In this document: one piece after another, positions 9,380-18,396 of the stretch | Position numbering within the stretch: the stretch's first letter is position 1 | How the letters are laid out: every line of letters starts with the position of its first letter | DNA from: Ferruginibacter sp. | Lineage (GTDB): Bacteria; Bacteroidota; Bacteroidia; Chitinophagales; Chitinophagaceae | DNA length: 64,000 nucleotides | Direction: 5' to 3' | Assembly (NCBI GenBank): GCA_028288705.1 | Contig: JAQBNH010000019.1 | Location: 186,001 to 250,000 of the forward strand | Translations under genes and position numbers: made by a program | Notes under the pieces: model-generated | Databases searched by the model: none | Seen by the model: the letters and a program-made list of their open reading frames with translations, nothing else | What the model was told of the DNA's origin: nothing

Positions 9380-9738
9380 CGTTTACAGGTGGCCGGTATT
9401 TGTACTACATCGTTGTGGAATAATTTCGAACGAAGTCATTAATGGTAAATAAATTCCGCACTCATATGGCTGTGGGAGCTAATATGGGTAACGTGTGCCC
9501 GTATACGTTAGCAGGAGCGCGAAAAAGCACTATAAAATGGTTTGGTACGGTTAATGAAATAATCAATTCGGTTTTTCATAGGATATTGGATTTAAAACGG
9601 CACATGATTTCTATCTGGTGCCCTTTTTTTTGCCCCTATGTGAAGCTGCTGCCAAACCGCTTCGCGTTTACGCTAATCAGCATAACGTTAGGCAGTTAGC
9701 GTTAAAAGAAATATTTTGCAGTCAAATTAAGCCCGTTC
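9380..9738. other. Intergenic region with a small inverted repeat
   Basis: About 360 bases without a convincing gene; a possible 85-codon frame at 9442-9699 has an implausible, Cys/Phe-rich composition. A 7-bp inverted repeat ACGCTAA (9670-9676) and TTAGCGT (9696-9702) encloses the palindrome TAACGTTA (9683-9690). Its meaning is unclear; it lies 37 bases before the next start codon. Confidence 0.4.
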
Positions 9739-10113
9739 ATGCAATTATATATATATGCCGCTCTGGCGTTCCTCCTTGGTTTTATCGTGGCGTGGGTCAT
9801 TCGCAGTATGTCAGTCGCTAAAATGCGTAAGATGTTGAAAAGCAGTGATGGATTCCTCGAAAGTGAGAAACTGATGAAGGAAACACTTCAAAAAGAGAAC
9901 ATCCAGCTCCACCAGCAAAAGCAGGCTGCCGCCCTCGAGTTCAACCGCCAGCTTAAAATAATGGATACTGATATTCTCCTGCTGCAGAAAAGTAACGAAG
10001 AAACGGAAGAACTGCTCCTCGCAGGTCAGCCAGAAGTACATGCATTAAAATTAAAGCTTATAGAAGCCAACAATACCATCGCCCGCCTGAAAGCCCAATT
10101 GGGAATCAAGTAA
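9739..10113 (+). CDS. Membrane-anchored coiled-coil protein
   Basis: 124 residues. Residues 2-22 (QLYIYAALAFLLGFIVAWVI) form one transmembrane segment, and from about residue 30 to the end the protein is a nearly continuous coiled coil rich in Glu, Lys, Gln and Leu heptads, with a short break near residue 95. The topology should place the coil in the cytoplasm. I recognise no family; it resembles small envelope or LapA/YhcB-like scaffolds only in layout. It stands 114 bases before ccoI, which has its own FNR-type promoter, so it is probably not part of the oxidase unit. Confidence 0.65.
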   Translation: MQLYIYAALAFLLGFIVAWVIRSMSVAKMRKMLKSSDGFLESEKLMKETLQKENIQLHQQKQAAALEFNRQLKIMDTDILLLQKSNEETEELLLAGQPEVHALKLKLIEANNTIARLKAQLGIK

Positions 10114-10149
10114 GTTCCATCCATTTTTTTTCGCCGCCAGCAGCTGTTA

Positions 10150-10214
10150 TGATAAATATCAGTTCGCCGTTTGATCTTCGTCAGTATGAGGGTTACCTGC
10201 AGGAAATAGCTTTG
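10150..10214 (+). promoter_or_regulatory. FNR/CRP-type operator plus -7 element of ccoI
   Basis: TGAT-AAAT-ATCA (10150-10161) is an exact match to the FNR core TGAT-N4-ATCA. Exactly 45 bases later comes TAGCTTTG (10207-10214), a Bacteroidota -7 element, 13 bases before the ccoI start. There is no TTTG at the -33 spacing, as expected of an activator-dependent promoter. If transcription starts about 7 bases after the centre of the -7 element, the operator is centred near -62, the class I activation position known for FNR. The same geometry is found at 12692 and 19091. Confidence 0.7.
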
Positions 10215-10227
10215 CGGAGAAATCTTC

Positions 10228-12672
10228 ATGGCTTACAACCAAAAAAAAATATCAGCAGCCTGCGCTCATTGCGGTGAACCTTGCGAAACGCGAGTGCAGG
10301 CCGATGGCAAAGAATTTTGTTGTGAAGGTTGTAAACAGGTGTACCTGCTCCTTGCCGAAAACGAATTGTGCAATTATTACAACCTGGATACGATGCCCGG
10401 GATAAAAGTAAAGGGCCAATTCTCCTCCAACCGCTTCGCTTACCTGGATGATAGCAGTGTTTTTAACAGCCTGGTAAAATTTGCCGATGAACACTTTGTG
10501 AATGTAAGTTTCTCCCTGCCGCAGATGCACTGCTCTTCCTGCGTTTACCTCCTGGAAAATCTTCATCGCCTCGAGCCTGCAGTCATCAGCTCCCGGGTAA
10601 ATTTTCAACAAAAAGAAGTTTTTATTTCTTTTGATCCGTCAAGGATATCGTTGCGCAAATTAGTAGAACTGCTCGCCTTCATCGGCTACGAACCGGAGAT
10701 CAGCCTGCAACAAATGGAACCCGGTAAACCAACTGCTCCGCGAAAGTTACCGGCGAAAAAATTACAGATATTCCGCCTCGGTGTAGCAGGATTTTGTTTT
10801 GCAAATATTATGATGCTGAGTTTCCCCGAATACCTGTCGTTAGGTACGGTGCAGGAAGAGCTCGCGAATTTATTTACCACGATTATCCTCTTTCTCTCTT
10901 TGCCGGTGTTGTTATTTTGTGCAGGTGGTATATTCAGTTCGGCATGGAAAGGCCTCCGGCAACGTTATGTGAATATTGATGTGCCCATCGCGTTTGCCAT
11001 CATCGTCACGTTTGCGCGAAGTTATTATGAAATGCTTGGCGGTACTGGCGCCGGGTACCTGGATTCAGGCTCCGGTATCGTTTTCTTCATGCTGATCGGG
11101 CGCTGGTTCCAGGACCGTACTTATGCCGCTATCGCCTTCGATCACAATTATAAATCCTATTTTCCTCCCGGTGCTACTTTGGTTTACCAGGAACTGATCG
11201 GTGGTATCATGCAGCGGCGGGAAAAAAGTATCCCCGTAACTAAACTGAATATCGGCGACAGGATCCTGGTGCGCCACAATGAAATGATCCCCGCTGATGG
11301 CAGGCTTGTAAAAGGTACTGCGTATATTGATTACAGTTATGTGAACGGAGAAAACAACCTGGTTACGAAACAGGAAGGGGATCTCCTGTATGCAGGTGGT
11401 AAACTTTCAGGTGCTGAAGTGGAGATCGGGCTGTTGAAAGAAGCTTCACAGAGTTATATAACGGAACTATGGAACAATGATATTTTTCAGAGGGGCAAAA
11501 AAAGTAATCCCTCGTTCCTGAATCCCTGGAGCCGTTATTTTACACTCGCATTATTTAGCATCGCTTTCTTCACCTCCCTGTATTGGTATGTTGTGAATCC
11601 CTCCAATATTTTTCCTGCCCTCACCGCAGTGCTGATCGTTGCTTGTCCCTGCTCGTTGTTGTTATCAGGAACATTTACAAACGGCCATATGCTGCGCATC
11701 TTCGGACGTAATAAATTCTTCCTGCGCAATGCTTCCGTGATTGAAAGCCTGGCTGCCACAACCGATATCGTTTTTGATAAAACCGGAACACTCACTGAAC
11801 CTCATCAATCCCGCGTTCAATTCCATGGTAGCCCGCTTTCTGACATTGAAAAAGGGATGCTGGCGCAGGTAAGCTCACAATCCGCACACCCGCTCAGCCA
11901 GCTCATTACTGAAAGGCTTACCTCTTCGGCATATAACAAAGAAAAGGTTGCAGCATTTGAAGAACGGGCCGGGCAGGGTATCAGCGGGATCGTTAACAAT
12001 ACCGCTGTACGCCTGGGTTCGGCGGAGTTTATCCATGCAGAAGGAGAATCGGCCCTGTTCGCAGGAAGCCGCGTAAACGTGGAGATCGCGAACAAATTCA
12101 GGGGAACATTTTTACTGAGTAACCGTTACCGTTATGGGATCCGGAAGATGATAAACCTGCTGTTGGGAAAAGGCTTCTGCCTGCACGTCGTATCTGGTGA
12201 CAACGATAGCGAAATGCAAAACCTGCAATACCTGTTTGGAACCTCCGTACCGCTTTTATTCGGTCAGCTCCCACAGGATAAGCTTGATTATATCCGTGCA
12301 TTACAGGAAAGCCGTAAAAGGGTATTGATGATCGGCGATGGCCTCAATGATGCCGGCGCATTGATGCAGGCGAATACAGGCATCGCAATCAACGACCGCC
12401 ATGCGCGTTTTACACCGGCCTGTGATGCAATCCTCGATGCAGAAAAGATCAACCAGTTGCCATTATTCCTGGCTTATGCGAAATCCGGCAGAACGATCAT
12501 TGCAGCCAGTTTTATGCTTTCTATCCTCTATAATATTGTGGGGTTGAGCTTTGCCATTAGTGCCTCACTTTCGCCCCTGGTTGCCGCCATCCTCATGCCA
12601 TTAAGCAGCATCAGCATTGTGCTCTTTGTAACGATCACCGCATCTCTCGTCGCCCGTAAAAAAGGGCTGTAA
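10228..12672 (+). CDS. ccoI: Cation-transporting P-type ATPase for cbb3 oxidase assembly (CcoI/FixI type)
   Basis: 814 residues. The N-terminus has a Cys-rich metal-binding module (CAHCGEPC, CCEGCKQVY), then an HMA-like domain with MHCSSCVYLL near residue 98, eight predicted membrane helices, the ion-binding CPC motif (Cys473-Pro-Cys475), the phosphorylated Asp517 in DKTGTLT, an HP motif in SAHPLSQ and the hinge GDGLNDA. This P1B ATPase subclass exports copper from the cytoplasm for insertion into the CuB site of cbb3 oxidase. It lies upstream of ccoS-ccoNOQP, separated by 100 bases with a separate promoter. An oddity is the actuator loop, which reads NGEN where the family normally has TGES; the catalytic Glu is kept. 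Confidence 0.92.
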   Translation: MAYNQKKISAACAHCGEPCETRVQADGKEFCCEGCKQVYLLLAENELCNYYNLDTMPGIKVKGQFSSNRFAYLDDSSVFNSLVKFADEHFVNVSFSLPQMHCSSCVYLLENLHRLEPAVISSRVNFQQKEVFISFDPSRISLRKLVELLAFIGYEPEISLQQMEPGKPTAPRKLPAKKLQIFRLGVAGFCFANIMMLSFPEYLSLGTVQEELANLFTTIILFLSLPVLLFCAGGIFSSAWKGLRQRYVNIDVPIAFAIIVTFARSYYEMLGGTGAGYLDSGSGIVFFMLIGRWFQDRTYAAIAFDHNYKSYFPPGATLVYQELIGGIMQRREKSIPVTKLNIGDRILVRHNEMIPADGRLVKGTAYIDYSYVNGENNLVTKQEGDLLYAGGKLSGAEVEIGLLKEASQSYITELWNNDIFQRGKKSNPSFLNPWSRYFTLALFSIAFFTSLYWYVVNPSNIFPALTAVLIVACPCSLLLSGTFTNGHMLRIFGRNKFFLRNASVIESLAATTDIVFDKTGTLTEPHQSRVQFHGSPLSDIEKGMLAQVSSQSAHPLSQLITERLTSSAYNKEKVAAFEERAGQGISGIVNNTAVRLGSAEFIHAEGESALFAGSRVNVEIANKFRGTFLLSNRYRYGIRKMINLLLGKGFCLHVVSGDNDSEMQNLQYLFGTSVPLLFGQLPQDKLDYIRALQESRKRVLMIGDGLNDAGALMQANTGIAINDRHARFTPACDAILDAEKINQLPLFLAYAKSGRTIIAASFMLSILYNIVGLSFAISASLSPLVAAILMPLSSISIVLFVTITASLVARKKGL

Positions 12673-12691
12673 TCTGATCTTTTACAAGACC

Positions 12692-12756
12692 TGATCATAA
12701 TCAGTTACGCTTTTGACCGTCGTCATGCCAACGTTTTTTTCATCAGGCTACATTTG
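12692..12756 (+). promoter_or_regulatory. FNR/CRP-type operator plus -7 element of the ccoS-ccoNOQP operon
   Basis: TGAT-CATA-ATCA (12692-12703; palindrome extends to CTGAT...ATCAG) lies exactly 45 bases before TACATTTG (12749-12756), which is 16 bases before the ccoS start. The spacing is identical to that at ccoI, and again no -33 TTTG is present. Reads as a class I FNR-type activated promoter for the oxidase operon. Confidence 0.7.
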
Positions 12757-12772
12757 CCGGGTAAATAAATCA

Positions 12773-12979
12773 ATGAACGCACTCTTCATACTTATTGGCA
12801 TCAGCATTCTCATTGCAGCGGCTTTTTTAATCGCTTTTTTATGGAGCGTCTCCAGTGGCCAGTACGATGACGACTATACGCCGTCTGTACGGATGTTATT
12901 TGATGACAGTCTCATACCAATGAAAAAAAAATCTTCAAAACAAAAAACAAAAAATGCAGGTAGAAAAATTTCACTATGA
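12773..12979 (+). CDS. ccoS: Cbb3-type cytochrome oxidase assembly protein CcoS
   Basis: 68 residues. A single N-terminal membrane helix (LFILIGISILIAAAFLIAFLW) is followed by the short segment SGQYDDDYTPSVRMLFDD, the family hallmark, and a Lys-rich tail. CcoS is needed for cofactor (heme/copper) insertion into cbb3 oxidase. I chose ATG 12773; an in-frame ATG at 12725 would precede the -7 element and put unrelated residues first. The 3' end overlaps the start of ccoNO by 26 bases, suggesting translational coupling. The tail is longer and more basic than in many homologues. Confidence 0.85.
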   Translation: MNALFILIGISILIAAAFLIAFLWSVSSGQYDDDYTPSVRMLFDDSLIPMKKKSSKQKTKNAGRKISL

Positions 12980-15074
12980 TAACCGGGTCGTAAGAAACTT
13001 TGCTTACGCCACTATGATCTGGGGTGCTGTTGGAATGCTCGTCGGCCTATGGGCAGCACTCCAGCTGGTATTCCCCGCTTTAAATATTACCCAGTATGGT
13101 TCTTTCGGCCGCCTGCGCCCGCTGCATACCAACGCGGTGATCTTTGCCTTCGTGGGCAATGGTATTTTTATGGGCGTTTATTATTCATTGCAGCGCTTGT
13201 GCAAAGCCCGCATGTTCAGTGACCTGCTGAGTAAGATACATTTCTGGGGCTGGCAGCTGATCATCGTTGCTGCAGCCATCACACTTCCGCTGGGGCTTTC
13301 GCAAGGTGCAGAGTATGCGGAACTGATCTGGCCGATCGATGTCGCCATCACCGTGATCTGGGTGGTATTTGGCTGGAATATGTTTGGTACGATCCTGAAA
13401 AGAAGAGAGCAGCATTTATATGTAGCGATCTGGTTTTACATCGCTACGTTCGTAACGGTTGCGGTGTTACATATCGTTCGCTCCGGGCAATTACCTTATA
13501 CCTGGTTGCAAAGCTACAGTCTCTATGCGGGCGTGCAGGATGCATTGGTGCAATGGTGGTACGGGCATAATGCGGTCGCCTTCTTCCTTACAACACCTTA
13601 CCTCGGACTGATGTATTATTTTCTGCCGAAGGCTGCCAACAGGCCGGTGTATTCTTATAAATTATCGATCATCCATTTCTGGTCACTGATCTTTTTATAT
13701 ATCTGGGCCGGGCCGCATCATTTATTGTATACAGCTTTACCAAACTGGGCGCAATCGCTTGGTGTGGTGTTTTCTGTTATGTTGTTGTTCCCAAGCTGGG
13801 GCGGTATGATCAATGGCCTCCTCACTTTACGTGGCGCATGGGATCGCGTAAGAGATGATGTTATTCTAAAATTTATGGTAGTTGCTGTTACCGCTTATGG
13901 TATGGCAACTTTTGAAGGCCCGATGCTCTCTCTGAAAAATGTAAGCGCGATCAGTCATTATACAGACTGGATCATTGCGCATGTGCACGTTGGTGCTTTG
14001 GGCTGGAACGGGATGCTCACCTTCGGGATTCTTTACTGGCTGATCCCGAGAATTTTTGGTACGGAACTCTATTCAAAAAAGCTGGCGAACAGTCATTTCT
14101 GGCTGGGTACACTGGGAATTATTTTCTATGCAGTTCCGATGTACTGGGCTGGCTTCACGCAAAGCAGCATGTGGAAACAGTTCACAGAAAGCGGCCAGCT
14201 GAAATATACATTCCTGGAAACGGTGACTTACATGAAGCCTTTTTATGCGATGCGTTCACTCGGTGGAACGATGTACCTGGTGGGCACACTGCTGATGATC
14301 TACAATATTTACAAAACAGTCAAAGCCGGTAAACTCATTGCCAATGAACCTGCAGAAGCAGCAGCTTTACAAAAAGGCGGCGCCATCCACAAAGGCGAAC
14401 ACTGGCATCGCTGGATCGAACGCAAACCGGTACAGCTCATGTTGCTGAGCATTGTCGTGATCCTGATCGGCGGTGTGATTGAAATGGTACCAACGTTCAT
14501 GATCAAATCGAATGTACCCACCATCAGCAGCGTGAAACCCTATACGCCACTGGAATTGCAGGGACGTGACTTGTATGTTCGTGAAGGTTGTTACACCTGC
14601 CACTCGCAAATGATCCGTCCTTTTAGGAGTGAAACAGAACGCTACGGGGAATATTCCAAGGCAGGTGAATTTGTTTTCGACCGCCCGTTTCAATGGGGCA
14701 GTAAACGCACCGGACCCGATCTCGCACGTGAAGGAACAGGTAACCTGAAAAAATCCAACGGCTGGCATTTCCGGCATTTCCGTGAGCCATCCTCAATGAG
14801 CGAAGGATCTGTTATGCCGCCTTACGCATTTATGATGGTAGATAATCTGGATACTTCTACAACCGGTGCAAAAATTCGCGCGATGCAAACACTGGGTGTT
14901 CCTTACGAAAAAGGTTTTGATAAACTCGCCAACAAAGTGTTGATGGCGCAGGCTAATGAGATCGTGCAGAACCTCGCGACAGACAGTATCCGCATCTCAC
15001 CCAATAAAGAAGTCATCGCCATCATCGCTTACCTGCAACGAATGGGCACTGACATTTCTCAACTAAAAAAATAA
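12954..15074 (+). CDS. ccoNO: Cbb3-type cytochrome c oxidase, fused subunits I and II
   Basis: 706 residues joining catalytic subunit CcoN (about 1-480) and the membrane-anchored monoheme subunit CcoO (about 490-706). In the CcoN part His58 and His345 are candidate low-spin heme ligands, His343 the high-spin heme ligand, and His205 (WWYGHNAV) with His255-His256 (AGPHH) the CuB ligands; Tyr249 sits where the cross-linked Tyr is expected. The CcoO part has one membrane helix near 490 and the heme c motif CYTCH (546-550), with Met in MPPYAFM as a likely axial ligand. The enzyme reduces O2 to water with high affinity and pumps protons in the inner membrane. Fusion of N and O is usual in Bacteroidota. 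Confidence 0.95.
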   Translation: MQVEKFHYDNRVVRNFAYATMIWGAVGMLVGLWAALQLVFPALNITQYGSFGRLRPLHTNAVIFAFVGNGIFMGVYYSLQRLCKARMFSDLLSKIHFWGWQLIIVAAAITLPLGLSQGAEYAELIWPIDVAITVIWVVFGWNMFGTILKRREQHLYVAIWFYIATFVTVAVLHIVRSGQLPYTWLQSYSLYAGVQDALVQWWYGHNAVAFFLTTPYLGLMYYFLPKAANRPVYSYKLSIIHFWSLIFLYIWAGPHHLLYTALPNWAQSLGVVFSVMLLFPSWGGMINGLLTLRGAWDRVRDDVILKFMVVAVTAYGMATFEGPMLSLKNVSAISHYTDWIIAHVHVGALGWNGMLTFGILYWLIPRIFGTELYSKKLANSHFWLGTLGIIFYAVPMYWAGFTQSSMWKQFTESGQLKYTFLETVTYMKPFYAMRSLGGTMYLVGTLLMIYNIYKTVKAGKLIANEPAEAAALQKGGAIHKGEHWHRWIERKPVQLMLLSIVVILIGGVIEMVPTFMIKSNVPTISSVKPYTPLELQGRDLYVREGCYTCHSQMIRPFRSETERYGEYSKAGEFVFDRPFQWGSKRTGPDLAREGTGNLKKSNGWHFRHFREPSSMSEGSVMPPYAFMMVDNLDTSTTGAKIRAMQTLGVPYEKGFDKLANKVLMAQANEIVQNLATDSIRISPNKEVIAIIAYLQRMGTDISQLKK

Positions 15075-15079
15075 CGACC

Positions 15080-15271
15080 ATGTTCAAATTCATCAAACAA
15101 TATGCTGAAAAAATGGATCATGCACAGGTGTACCCGATGATCTCTTTACTCATCTTTTTCCTGTTTTTTGTTGCATTGCTTTGGTATGTAAAAAAAATGG
15201 ACAAAGAAAGTATCAGCACGCTTTCCAATATTCCGCTGCAGGAAATGCAGGATTCAAATTCGATCAACTGA
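15080..15271 (+). CDS. ccoQ: CcoQ-like small membrane subunit
   Basis: 63 residues with one central membrane helix (VYPMISLLIFFLFFVALLWYV) and a charged C-terminal tail, located between ccoNO (5 bases upstream) and ccoP (12 bases downstream), exactly where CcoQ/FixQ is found. CcoQ stabilises the assembled oxidase. Sequence conservation in this family is poor, so the call rests on size, topology and position. Confidence 0.8.
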   Translation: MFKFIKQYAEKMDHAQVYPMISLLIFFLFFVALLWYVKKMDKESISTLSNIPLQEMQDSNSIN

Positions 15272-15283
15272 TAAATATTTTTT

Positions 15284-16426
15284 ATGCAAGCTGGTTTAGT
15301 AACCTTTCGCAGATCATTGTTTTTTCTATTGCTTATCCTTTTGTCATTTTCGGCTGTAGCACAGGATGCGACCACTCCCGCAAAGCAGGCAGCACCCGGT
15401 AATAATTTGCTGGTCATCGTAATGGCGGTTGTCGCACTCGTGCTGGCTTTTGTTATCTGGGGCATGGGACAGGTATTGATTACCATGGGACGCCAGGCGC
15501 TGGAGAAACAACGCAACACAAATAAAATACTGGCCGTAACAGGTCTCCTGTTTCTGGTCAATTCCTTTCAACCCCTGCATGCACAAACTGAAGCTGCTGC
15601 AGAAGTTGTTCAAACAGTTTCCAATTATGGTGGCATGAATGCCGCCGGTTTCTGGCCAATGGTGATTGTGCTGGTGCTGGAAATGGCGGTGATCGGATTC
15701 CTGCTTTTTTCTATCCGCAGGATCCAGCAGGAACTATTACCGGAAAAAATCAAAAGTGCCGAACCAAAATTACGCAACTGGTGGGCGGGCCTCGACAAGA
15801 AATTATTTACCCGCGCTGTTGCTGTGGAACAGGAAGCGGATATTTTACTCGACCATGATTATGACGGTATTCGCGAACTGGATAATTCATTGCCGCCCTG
15901 GTGGAAGTATGGGTTCATCCTTACGATCATTGTTGCCGTTGTGTACATGCTCAATTTCCATGTGCTTGGTTCCGGAAAAAATCCCACGCAGGAATACGAG
16001 CAGGAACTGGCAATAGCTAAACTGGAGAAAGAAGAATATGATGCCAAAAATAAAGACAAGGTAGATGAAACAAACCTGCAAATGCCGGCAGCGGCTGGCC
16101 TTACCGCCGGTAAAGAGATCTTCACAACAGTTTGCTGGGCCTGCCATGGCAAACAGGGAGAAGGCGGCGCAGGTCCGAATTTAACGGATGCCTATTGGTT
16201 ACACAAAGGCTCGCTCACAGATATTTATTTGTCCATCAAACATGGATACCCCGATAAAGGCATGCAGGCCTGGGAAAAAAATTATTCTCCAAAGGATATA
16301 AATAACCTCGCAGGTTTTATTAAAAGCCTGCAGGGGACCAATCCTCCCAATGCGAAAGCTGCGCAGGGCGACCTTTTTGAGGCGGAAGCAGGAACGGATT
16401 CAACTAAAGTGAAAGCGACATTGTAA
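15284..16426 (+). CDS. ccoP: Cbb3-type cytochrome c oxidase subunit III (CcoP), single heme
   Basis: 380 residues. An N-terminal signal-like helix and two further hydrophobic segments (about 40-62 and 110-138) are followed by the CcoP N-domain with LDNSLPPWWKYGF and a membrane helix near 205-225, then one cytochrome c domain with heme motif CWACH (Cys284). Classical proteobacterial CcoP carries two heme motifs and fewer N-terminal helices; the longer N-terminus with one heme is common in Bacteroidota. It delivers electrons from soluble or membrane cytochrome c to the CcoNO core. Next gene ccoG starts 8 bases later. Confidence 0.92.
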   Translation: MQAGLVTFRRSLFFLLLILLSFSAVAQDATTPAKQAAPGNNLLVIVMAVVALVLAFVIWGMGQVLITMGRQALEKQRNTNKILAVTGLLFLVNSFQPLHAQTEAAAEVVQTVSNYGGMNAAGFWPMVIVLVLEMAVIGFLLFSIRRIQQELLPEKIKSAEPKLRNWWAGLDKKLFTRAVAVEQEADILLDHDYDGIRELDNSLPPWWKYGFILTIIVAVVYMLNFHVLGSGKNPTQEYEQELAIAKLEKEEYDAKNKDKVDETNLQMPAAAGLTAGKEIFTTVCWACHGKQGEGGAGPNLTDAYWLHKGSLTDIYLSIKHGYPDKGMQAWEKNYSPKDINNLAGFIKSLQGTNPPNAKAAQGDLFEAEAGTDSTKVKATL

Positions 16427-16434
16427 GCGAAGAA

Positions 16435-17934
16435 ATGATCAACATGACCAGTACCACACAAGAAGTATTTCGGGATTCGGTGGCCACCATCACAAAGGAA
16501 GGCAAGCGAAACTTTATCAACCCGAAAAAACCCAAAGGCCGGCTGTATAATCTCCGTACCTGGTTCAGTGTTTTTTACCTGGTCGTTTTCTTTACGCTGC
16601 CTTTCTTGAAATTGCATGGGGAACCGTTGCTGATGCTGAATATTATGGAACGGAAGTTCATCATCTTCGGGATGATCTTCTGGCCCCAGGACTTTTTCAT
16701 TTTCGGCATCGCGATGTTATGCTTTATTGTTTTCGTGATCCTGTTTACGGTAGCTTTTGGCAGGATATTCTGTGGCTGGGCTTGTCCGCAAACGATTTTT
16801 ATGGAAATGCTTTTCCGTAAAATAGAATACTGGATCGATGGTGATTCCTCCCAGCAAAAGCTGCTGCGAAAAATGCCGTGGAACGCAGAGAAGATCCGGA
16901 AACGTACGATCAAATTTTTGATCTTCTTTGCCTTGTCATTTATCATTGCCAACTTCTTCCTGGCTTATATCATCGGCATGGATCAGTTGCTGAAAGATAT
17001 CAGCCAGCCTTTACAAAATCTTGGTACCTTTTTCTCCCTGCTGATATTCAGCACGATCTTTTTCTTTGTCTACTGGTGGTTTCGTGAACAGGTCTGTATC
17101 GTGGTTTGTCCGTACGGAAGATTGCAGGGCGTGCTGCTCGATAAAAATTCCATTGTTGTTGCCTACGATTATCTTCGCGGTGAACCCAGGGGGAAGATAA
17201 AAAAATCAGCAACAGCCGGTACACAGGATCATAAATCAGGTTGTGCTGATTGCAAATCCGGGGGCTGCAATACCGCACTTGCTAAACTGGAAGACCTGCA
17301 ACCAGTGCCTGTCCTGGGTGATTGCGTGGATTGTGGCGCCTGCGTGCGGGTTTGCCCCACAGGCATTGACATACGCAACGGAACGCAACTTGAATGTATT
17401 AACTGCACGGCCTGCATTGATGCCTGTGATGCGATCATGTTGAGTGTGCAGCGCCCGCCGGGATTGATCCGGTACGCCTCTGAAAATAGTATCAGTGATA
17501 GTAAGCAACTCCGCTTTGGAAAAAGGCTGAAGGGCTATACAGGCGTATTATCCCTGTTGCTGATCCTGCTCGTTGTGTTACTGGCCAGCCGTACGGATCT
17601 TGATGCCAGGCTGATGCGTACGGCTGGTATGACATACACATCGATGCCGGATGGGAGAGTGAGCAATTTGTATAATTTAAAACTCGCCAACAAAACCCAC
17701 GAGGATATCCCGGTAACATTGAAGCTGGAAAATATTCCCGGCGAGATCAGCCTGGTGAACAGCAGTAACAGCCTCGTAAAAAAGGAAGATTACAGCAGCC
17801 TGCAGTTTTTTGTAAAGCTGAATCGCGCCAGCCTGAAAGGCTGGAAAACAGAATTGGTTATTGGGCTCTACGGGCCGGAAGGGAAAATAAAAACGATCAG
17901 GGCCAATTTTATCGGACCGGAAATTTATAATTAA
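16435..17934 (+). CDS. ccoG: Polyferredoxin-like cupric reductase / assembly protein CcoG
   Basis: 499 residues. Membrane helices at about 45-65, 85-110, 160-180, 195-215 and 360-380 surround Cys-rich segments: CGWACPQTIFMEM and CIVVCPYGRLQG, then the two ferredoxin-type motifs CVDCGACVRVCPTG and CINCTACIDACD near 300-330, and a C-terminal periplasmic immunoglobulin-like domain. CcoG reduces copper for cbb3 oxidase maturation. An extra Cys cluster (CADCKSGGC) lies before the first ferredoxin motif. Start at 16435 or at the second ATG 16444 cannot be separated. It belongs to the ccoS-ccoNOQPGH transcription unit. Confidence 0.92.
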   Translation: MINMTSTTQEVFRDSVATITKEGKRNFINPKKPKGRLYNLRTWFSVFYLVVFFTLPFLKLHGEPLLMLNIMERKFIIFGMIFWPQDFFIFGIAMLCFIVFVILFTVAFGRIFCGWACPQTIFMEMLFRKIEYWIDGDSSQQKLLRKMPWNAEKIRKRTIKFLIFFALSFIIANFFLAYIIGMDQLLKDISQPLQNLGTFFSLLIFSTIFFFVYWWFREQVCIVVCPYGRLQGVLLDKNSIVVAYDYLRGEPRGKIKKSATAGTQDHKSGCADCKSGGCNTALAKLEDLQPVPVLGDCVDCGACVRVCPTGIDIRNGTQLECINCTACIDACDAIMLSVQRPPGLIRYASENSISDSKQLRFGKRLKGYTGVLSLLLILLVVLLASRTDLDARLMRTAGMTYTSMPDGRVSNLYNLKLANKTHEDIPVTLKLENIPGEISLVNSSNSLVKKEDYSSLQFFVKLNRASLKGWKTELVIGLYGPEGKIKTIRANFIGPEIYN

Positions 17935-17961
17935 CCGCGGCAATATTTAAAAACAATCATT

Positions 17962-18396
17962 ATGAACTGGGGATATAAAATAATTGTGGTGTACATCGTT
18001 TTCATCAGTGGTATTTTATTGCTCGTGTTTAAATCATCCAGTCAAAACCAGGACCTGGTTGCCAGTGATTATTATGAGCAGGAACTAAAATACCAGGACC
18101 GCATCGAGCAGGTGAAACGGGCAGACGCTTTGTCGGTGCCGGTAACATATCACCTGCAAAATGGTATACTCCTGGTTAAATTTCCTGCAGAAATGAGTAA
18201 TCTTCCTGTAAATGCGAGTGTGCTGTTGTATTGTGTTGCCGATCAGGCAAAAGACCTGCATTTTTCCCTGCATACCGATAACGGGCAAACGCAGATCGCC
18301 ATACCGGCTGTTAACCACGGGTTACACGAATTACAGGTTACCTGGGTAGCAGGCAAAGAAAGTTATTTCGACAAACAAAAAATCATGTTGCCTTGA
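17962..18396 (+). CDS. ccoH: FixH/CcoH family oxidase accessory protein
   Basis: 144 residues. One N-terminal membrane helix (YKIIVVYIVFISGILLLVF) is followed by the family signature SDYYEQELKYQDRIE and a beta-rich periplasmic domain. FixH/CcoH associates with CcoI and the assembling oxidase. It starts 27 bases after ccoG. Its TGA stop overlaps the TTG start of the next gene (TTGA), implying coupled translation. Confidence 0.9.
   Translation: MNWGYKIIVVYIVFISGILLLVFKSSSQNQDLVASDYYEQELKYQDRIEQVKRADALSVPVTYHLQNGILLVKFPAEMSNLPVNASVLLYCVADQAKDLHFSLHTDNGQTQIAIPAVNHGLHELQVTWVAGKESYFDKQKIMLP

Noticed and set aside
9442-9699. 85-codon frame before the coiled-coil gene
   Set aside because: Composition (many Phe, Cys, Trp and Pro near the end) and lack of a promoter or conserved pattern make it look like chance.
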